NCBI GenBank assembly: GCA_028829895.1
Contig: CM054180.1
Location: forward strand, 89,963,135 to 90,027,134
Source: Sinotaia quadrata
Lineage: Eukaryota > Mollusca > Gastropoda > Architaenioglossa > Viviparidae
Direction: 5' to 3'
DNA: 64,000 nucleotides
Part shown: positions 57,624 to 64,000 of the stretch, one piece after another
Layout of the letters: each line of letters begins with the position of its first letter
Position numbering within the stretch: position 1 is the stretch's first letter
Notes under the pieces: generated by a model
What the model was told of the DNA's origin: nothing
Seen by the model: the letters and a program-made list of their open reading frames with translations, nothing else
The model's database searches: none
Translations under genes and position numbers: made by a program

Positions 57624-58208
57624 CACTCACACACATCAAAAGCCGCAATAGACCTTTCATCTTCATGATGTTCTCGTCTTGATTTGCTTCTTGCCTCCCG
57701 GTGCGTCTAAGGTGGAGGGCAGGAGGAAGGGGGTAAAACAGATCGCACCTATTAGGCTCACACCCTCAACAGCTCTCCGTCAGTGGGGGGGGGAGGGGGC
57801 CGAAGCCGCCTCTGAAAATATCCTACAAGCGGACAAGCGGTTACTTCAAAAGTGGGCTAACATAAGTTCTGAACCAGTTGAAGGGCAACAGTGTGCCTAT
57901 TTTGCCCGTGGCAAACACCGCGCCCAATTGAGAAAACAATGCCCTTCTTAAGTTTAAGCTGCAGTTTTTAACAAGACATGGTCATTTATTGTTAGTGATT
58001 AGTCAGCAGTAGGGTCGAGATAACCAACTTAAGTGGCGATTTTGGCACTCTTTTGTGCCCGAGATACTAGGGTTCGGCAACATAAAAGAATCGACGTAAC
58101 CGATGAGAAAATGCTAAGACAAAGAGGGAATTTGGCGGTTCCACTTCAAAAATGTCGACTTACTAGGGTTGGCAAGTTAACCGAGGCCGAAATAAGTGGA
58201 CTCGACTG
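56384..58208. mobile_element. mariner/Tigger-like element, non-autonomous
   Basis: Left end CAGTCAAGTCC at 56384 and right end GGACTCGACTG at 58198-58208 are inverted repeats with one mismatch in 11 and weaker matches beyond ('tatgtcga' against '…taTTtCGg…'). TA flanks both sides (56382-56383 and 58209-58210), as expected for Tc1/mariner superfamily insertions. 1825 bp, distinctly richer in CpG than the surrounding intron. No transposase motif was found; the frames within (56539-58257) are not recognised. The interior consists of direct duplications (separate entry). Confidence 0.75.
56482..58130. repeat. Nested direct repeats inside mariner-like element
   Basis: About 56482-56626 is repeated at 56767-56910 ('gatgtgcgttaatgaatgag', 'gacgcgatcggcatgct'). 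A second unit starting 'acaaagagggaagttggtcc' at 56915 recurs at 57411 and, partly, at about 58120. It includes a 'gtctaaggtggagggcagga' block at about 57099 and 57704. A (TG)n run lies at about 57571-57622 in the second unit. The element thus grew by tandem duplication. Confidence 0.8.
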
Positions 58209-59159
58209 TAATTCTCCAGATGACACTACCCATCTCTCTCACTTGGCGGATTTGTGAGTGCTGTAAATGTTTTCTCTCTTTCACAATATTAAAGACAAAG
58301 ATTTACTATCGAACAATATTTCCATAAGTGAAAAATTCTTACCAAGGGAGAAAATAAATCCGTCTTTATATTTAGCAAGTTCATGAGCTTCAGATCATTA
58401 AATTCCAGGAGCCTTAAGCCTCTCTGTATAGAGAGAGATGCATGGATGGATGGATGTATATGTATTTAGATATTTCTACGACACCCAAAAAAAAAGGAGA
58501 GAAAAAGAAAAAAGATCAGTACATCAACAAATAGAACAATGATACAAAGATAACAAAATATGAGGAAAAACTCGCCCTGCAACAAAAGACAATACTATAA
58601 AAACAAGAACAAAGAAGAGTACTCAAAAACTATAAATAAGGAGAAAACAAAAGATAAGTTTTTTTACCCATAACCTTCAAGATGGATGGATGGATCGATA
58701 TATAGAAGGATGGATGGATGTTTACCATTTAAAAATTAAATCTGTTAACCTTGACATTTGATAATATAATTGAACATCAAATCAATGAGAGGGGTCTTTT
58801 ATTATGCTAACATAGTTCAGGTAAACAAGCCACCTTTTTGGTGACCTATTCATTTACACATAATCAAGGATTAAATTTTGTATGCATACATTCACTTTAT
58901 GCATTTTCTCACATATATTCTTTTTTTTTTTAAAGTCACCTGCACGCACTCTACACATTGACACCACATACACTTTTGTTACAGGAATCAGTTGCATTTG
59001 GGGCAGTAGGCAGATATTTACATCTGCACAGGATATAGATAACTCCGCACTCCATGAGCCCCCTGCTGCCTTGCAGATTAGGCTTTGGATAACCAAAGGC
59101 TAGGGTGCTGCCACAGTACCTCACTGAGGTCAACACCCAAGGCGGAGGAGTCCCAAGAA

Positions 59160-59885
59160 AGACTCAATGGCCTTGTGTCCAGGACCAAGGCGAGGCACTA
59201 GTAATGTGGAGTTTTGGCTGTGGTCAGCAGCCTGGAGAGGGATGGGTTCATTTGCCCAAGGCACACCAAATGCAATGATAACTTTACCTCAAATCATCGG
59301 TTTTCCCCCGGAACAAGGACCGCACCTTCTGTCTTGCACCAGGGCAGAGGTATTAAGTGTGCTACTGGTGCACCATCACTATCAAAACTCCGTGCCAGAC
59401 ACATCAGCATCAGTATGTGGAACATCAGAACATTAAGAACGCCTGGAAAGGTAGAGGAACTGACACATGAACAAATAACAATGGACCATCCTGGGACTGT
59501 GCAAAGTACAATGAAAAACCTTGGGGAAACATCAGCACAGGACGGCCATAAACTATACTACTCTGGCGGCGATGATAATTATGAACATGGTGTCGGATTT
59601 CTTGTCCACAAAGACATCGTGAATACTGTCATGAGTCATCAGCCAGTCTCCAGCAGGCTTATCACCATGTGCTTTAGGGCAACCCATTCAATATCACCAT
59701 TATACAAGCTTATGTTCCAACTATGGACCGTGATGATGAAGAAATAGAGGACTTCTACAACCAACTGCAAGAAGTCCTGGACCAGACCACAAAGAAAGGC
59801 ATGGAATGTTAAAATAGGAGAGGATGCCATTGAGAACTGGAAAGGCACGTGTAGATGCTACTGCAATATAGAGACAAACGACATA
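59160..59885 (+). pseudogene. LINE endonuclease domain fragment
   Basis: Frames at 59167-59436 and 59214-59747 give SISMWNIRTLRTPGKVEEL, then DGHKLYYSGGDDNYEHGVGF, LVHKDIVNTVMSHQPVSSRL and, after a shift, DFYNQLQEVLDQTTKK and EDAIENWKGTC (to about 59880). These are consecutive blocks of the endonuclease of an invertebrate non-LTR retrotransposon. Conserved blocks between WNIRTL and the YYSGG block are shortened, and the GDWNAK block is lost. The copy is truncated at both ends. It may belong to the same broad LINE group as the reverse transcriptase at 36145. Confidence 0.72.
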
Positions 59886-59889
59886 TAAG

Positions 59890-60430
59890 AATAAAAAAGA
59901 AAATCAGTTAAAAATTATAATTTAAAAATTCTACATAGATTGTTCCTGTGCCATGCTATGGACTAAAAAATATGGTTGTGTGACCACAAAATAAACAGAT
60001 TTTAAAAATTATTTGAATAAACCAAATGCATTTTATTGCAAATAATTTTTTCCCTTATTGAATGATACAACACTTAAGCTTTGTATAAGGAATATAAATT
60101 CTTAAAAAGTCATTTTCAGAGTTCACCCACCACCACCTTCAAAGTTTAATTCTGTAGTGTAGGCCTAGTATGTGCATCATCAACTCATATTTGTTGTGGA
60201 AAGTAATACTTACAAAATACAGTTAATAAATATATAACTCACTTGTGTCAATCAGAATTTTTGTTTTAAAATAATAGAAAATCAAGTAAAAATTATTTCT
60301 AAAAATCCAAAACATTATGCACCCATCATTGTTTTCACTTGACCACAAAATAAAGAGATTTTAAAATAAATAATGTGCAATCTGAATATACCAAATTCAC
60401 TGTATTCAAAGTAAATGTTACGTTTCCAGT
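59890..60430. repeat. Diverged tandem repeat, ~360-390 bp period
   Basis: 'accacaaaataaacagatttta' region near 59981 recurs as 'accacaaaataaagagatttta' region near 60341, with '…gaaaatca.gtaaaaatta…' ahead of both (59897 and 60285). A third related piece ('attgaatgatacaacactt', 60058) recurs near 61536. Confidence 0.6.
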
Positions 60431-60779
60431 ATTTCTTTATAGACCCTGCCTAGGATTTTTAAGGACTTTAAAAATGATAGATTAAATTAATTCCTTCTCT
60501 CTATCCTATACAGACTGGTTGCCTAAATTATCATTCGACTAACTAAAAAATGCGTCTTGTAGTGCAGACAACAGATTTACGAACTGATAATTTACGTACA
60601 AAAGCTGGCTTGGAGTCGTTAAATTCCTCTAAATTAATATGCATTCGTTACGTCATTCAGCTCAATCGCCCCCATCCAAACCATGAGTTAACATTAGGTC
60701 TATCATGCATAAGAATGTACTACAAAGAGGGTTTAACAATTAAAATAAGATTTAATAAGATTTAACAATTTAACAAATA

Positions 60780-61330
60780 ATCAATATACGAGCGCGAAGT
60801 CTAATTCTACCCGGCAAGTAATGTGCTTATTGTTCATGAGAAATATGCCATGAGAAATGTCTCTTGTGATTTTTGATCATCAGAGCTATAACTTAGCTTT
60901 TGAAGGTTGCCGCGTGGGTTTGTGATCCAGTCCAAACCGGTCTACCTCACTTGTCGTTCGTCAGCAAATGCACACAGCATAACAATGGAAACTGTCTCTC
61001 AGTTAACACGCTGAACGGAACTGTAAGTGTAGACAAGGCATGCAGACCTGCTCGTCGGCGCTGCCTCAACAATGGTAGTAGGACTATGAAGGAATCGAAC
61101 TCAACTCAAAGAGTTCAGAACCGGGCATTGATTTAGGAACCAAGGAACCGACCTTTTGCGAGAAGTCGAAGTGTTATCTCAGCAATCGCGTCGGTTGTTC
61201 CTCTACGACTCACGAGTAAGCGACGGTACAAGGTGTCGGTACGACGTCGGTGCTTCTGGATTTCGGAGTGGCTATTCGACCGCGTTTTACCGTATTTATC
61301 AAAAAGCATAGAGCGCATCACGTGACGGGT
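60780..61330. other. CpG-rich patch in A+T-rich intron
   Basis: The stretch has many CG dinucleotides ('gagcgcgaagtc', 'gctcgtcggcgctgc', 'ggtacgacgtcggtgc', 'cgaccgcgttttaccg') against a background with few. Frames at 60900-61136 and 61133-61498 are not recognised. It lies between two related segments (60043-60135 and 61521-61610), which could be flanking repeats of an insertion. No terminus or promoter motif could be fixed. Confidence 0.45.
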
Positions 61331-62961
61331 CACATGGTATGTGGTTGGTTCAAGAATCTAGACAATGGCCTAAAGTTACATAACGTTCCTGACCTCTTTG
61401 CTAGAAGCTTCTCGATACTGATGTATCATGGGAGAACTTTAACAAACGAATTTCAAATTTTGATATTTGAAAACAGCAAGTGGGTCAAGAAGTCATGACA
61501 TTTTTATCAGACTGTGACAGTAAATCTTTCCCCTATTGAATGATACAACACTTTAAGCTATCAATAAGGCAGGCATAAATTCATAGTCATTTTCTGAGTT
61601 CACCCATATCTACTTCTGTCCCTGAAAAATCTTATTTATCAGATAATATAGTCCTTTAAATAAAAAAATACACACCAAGAATCTAAAATAATTTATTTAA
61701 CAACTAACATCTTCAAACAGAACGATGCTCGAGATTGCAAAGTGGAAACCATTGTTGTTGACAGTCACCGGCAATTTCAGTCACTGACCACAGTTCTTTC
61801 AATGCAATTCTTTATGCATGCAATTTTGTTTTTTTGTCTCAAACAAACTATATAGACTTATAGATGAAAATTTTTTCTACTTTCTGGTATATCTGAATCA
61901 CCATGAACCTAATTTTTAAAAATTTAAATTTAACTTTATCGTCCTTTATCGTGAAATTACTGTGCCTTATTTAGTACAGAAATGAACCTTGTTCTCTCTC
62001 CTTCATGACAACAGTTATTATTTTTGGATTAATGTATGCATGCATACTGACGAACCGAGAAAGTGCAGATGTTAAGTATTACCGCTGGCCACAAATAATG
62101 GCTGGGTTGGTAACTTCTTAATAACTTATTATTTTTTCACAATTATTTATTTAAACAAAAAAACACAGAAAGACAGAACCTAGAACAAACTTTTTGTTTC
62201 ATGTGTTTTTATTATACAAAGCTTCAATCTACAGAGGGAACATGAGTTTTGAAAATTTAGAAAAATTGACTAAACAAGTCTCACAATCTGCACATTTTGG
62301 AGTACGCACATAAAATAAAGATAACATAAAATAATTGTTTCAGATATTATAAATTCGTCATTCTTTCAGTATTTGAAACATGTCTATAAGGTATATAGTT
62401 CCAGAGAAATGACATTTTTACAATTTGTGTCTTGGAGTGTTTTGTTTTGTTTTGTTTTGTTTTTTTGTGGGGGAGGTGCTTTATTTGTTTGTTTGGTTTT
62501 GTTTTTTTTTTTTAGTTTGAATGTGTTAAATTTGATTGTTTGATATTTGAGCTTTTTGATCAGTATCTCTGGAAAAAATTGGTCTAAAACACCTTGGTAC
62601 TTTATTGTTTTTAAATACAGAAAGAATACATATTAAGCTACTTTGTTTTACCCTGAATTAGATTTGAATAATTGGTTGGGTTACCTAAATATTATTCTGA
62701 CAGTGACAGTGTAAAAATGAAACTAACATATTTTCTAGTTTATGACTTTGATGTATTGCTGCATAAGGCTATAACCAGTTTCCTGAAATGGATATTATGC
62801 ATATATGTAAATTGGTAGTGTTCATCATAATTTTGTTAACAACATGCATAGGAGTATGATTTTTATTTAAAATTATTCAGCCATAAAAGAGTATATTGAA
62901 GGGTTGTTTTTTTTCACCCAGTTTGGCATTGATTTGAGAGGTATACCAAGTCATGTAAATA

Positions 62962-63110
62962 CACCAGTATCTTGATATAATGTGGTCCTTGGGATCCAGA
63001 ATAATTCAACCATGTTGTATGTGAGGCGTGGCTACTGTTATATCAGTTACATTTCACACTACTTCACCACATGTACTTTAAAGTTTAAGCCACGTAATTT
63101 AAAGCCTTTC
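62962..63110 (-). mobile_element. Fragment related to the 42822-43304 mini-element
   Basis: After TA it begins CACCAGTATCTTGATATAAT and continues through 'ggtccttgggatcc', 'acatacaa.-like' and 'ttaagccacgtaattt', which match the reverse complement of about 43115-43304. The opposite end was not found. The frame at 62982-63380 partly translates this repeat and is not a gene. Confidence 0.6.
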
Positions 63111-64000
63111 TTTAGCATGTCCAGTGTATTTTGCTTTTATTTGATCATCCATTGCTTTCTCTTTTTATTAGAAGACATGGTTAAAATCAAAACTTACAAA
63201 AAAAAATCCTTATGCCAAAAATTTCCAGGAAATACAATGTACAGTATGCAAATTCTTTGTGTGTTGACAGTTTTATTGCTAGCACATATGGTAACTTGTT
63301 TGGCAAAAAAACAGTATAAAAGTATTTTATTGAATACTGTATATTTACTTCATTTAGCAAGTATTCTTTTAATGCAATAATTTTTGCTAGTGCTTTATAT
63401 ATTGTGATTCATTTTTATCCACAAATCTGAAACAATTATTTTTAAGATTATAAATTTTTTGTACTTACCATTTTTTTTAAAAATAAAGCATTTGAAAGTT
63501 AATAGTTAAAGAAAGGGAAAAGGAAGTGAAAACAAATTATATAGAAGTGAATATGGTATACCATTGCATGGAATAAGATCCAGCTATAAGCTGTTAAAAC
63601 TTTATCTTCTAATAAATTGAGAGGTGAGCATGCTCTTGTACACATAAACTGTAGATCTGCTTGTATGCATCAGAAAACAAGAAAGATATTTGCAATTCTG
63701 AACATCAATTGGAATACATAATCATATTTTCAGTTTGTCTGCTAGATAGGACTGAAAATTTGTTAAATCAAATATATTTTGGTATATTTTTTAGTATCAT
63801 GGTCAAGATCAAGGAAAAGTGTTTGATAATCAGTTTTGTATGGGATTGCACTGTATTCTTTAATTTTTTAATTTTTTTTTTAATGTAGGAACAGTGACAG
63901 TATTTTCATTTAAATAATAAGTGTGTAAAACAAATTTATGGTTGTACACATTTTCCAGCTTTCAGCAGATGTTGACAATCAGTGTTGTATTGGTCTGCAC

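Larger units (their letters stand above)
54253..64000. other. Notch: Notch intron downstream of LNR-C exon (at least most of 9.7 kb)
   Basis: No convincing heterodimerisation-domain exon was found. It contains a mariner-like element (56384-58208), a LINE fragment (59160-59885), tandem repeats (59890-60430), a CpG-rich patch (about 60780-61330) and a mini-element end (62962). 54253-56380, 58260-58850 and 61620-62960 hold nothing recognisable apart from low-complexity sequence; ATGG repeats occur at 58438-58456 and 58680-58722. Confidence 0.7.

Noticed and set aside
60900..61136. Reading frame with several cysteines, considered as an EGF-like exon
   Set aside because: Cysteine spacing does not fit EGF or LNR and the Notch order has no such module after LNR-C.
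1..64000. tRNA genes or tRNA-derived SINEs
   Set aside because: I looked for A-box and B-box-like motifs and found no convincing pair; a tRNAscan run would be decisive.

Overview
This is animal nuclear DNA: strongly A+T-rich, intron-dominated, with spliced exons, microsatellites and many decayed transposable elements. There is no sign of prokaryotic organisation (no operons, no long uninterrupted genes). The one host gene I can support is the middle of a Notch receptor gene on the + strand. Ten coding exons between 12388 and 54252 join in one continuous reading frame across nine introns, with matching splice phases and GT/AG borders. They encode EGF repeats equivalent to about 23-36 of a 36-EGF Notch, then the three LNR (Lin-12/Notch) modules and the first residues of the heterodimerisation domain. 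Earlier EGFs and everything after the start of the heterodimerisation domain (cleavage sites, transmembrane segment, ankyrin repeats) are not recognisable here. The sequence suggests an invertebrate, but I cannot place it to phylum.

Layout. 1-12387: no exon recognised; a hAT relic (about 1140-1740), a 2.9-kb terminal-inverted-repeat (TIR) element (2906-5839) inserted inside an older repeat, a piggyBac relic on the minus strand (about 7360-8900) and a ZBED5-like hAT relic on the minus strand (9732-about 11000). 12388-17696: exons 1-2 with a pogo-like relic and a copy of an unclassified repeat ('family A'). 17697-27103: an intron with a GTF2IRD2-like hAT (19505-20564), a Ginger-like integrase transposon (20632-22855), a fold-back sequence and a TTAA-type element end. 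27104-33960: exons 3-6, with a small piggyBac element (30057-31089). 33961-44881: a 10.9-kb intron with a purine tract, a LINE with an inverted 5' part, a second family-A copy split by a 2.64-kb TTAA element (38474-41113), and a mini-element with TIRs. 44882-54252: exons 7-10, with LINE, hAT and TTAA-element fragments in the introns. 54253-64000: intron, with a mariner/Tigger-like element (56384-58208), a LINE endonuclease fragment and a CpG-rich patch near 60.8-61.3 kb.

All transposon genes seen here are broken by frameshifts, stops or deletions, so the only product expected to be functional is Notch. Notch is a single-pass receptor: the EGF array binds DSL ligands and carries O-fucose and O-glucose, and the LNR-heterodimerisation region keeps it inactive until a ligand pulls on it. 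The most informative non-gene structures are two element insertions whose empty sites can be read from paralogous copies of the same family-A repeat in this window. No tRNA, rRNA, CRISPR array or promoter could be supported. Element boundaries come from reading by eye; no alignment or database search was run.
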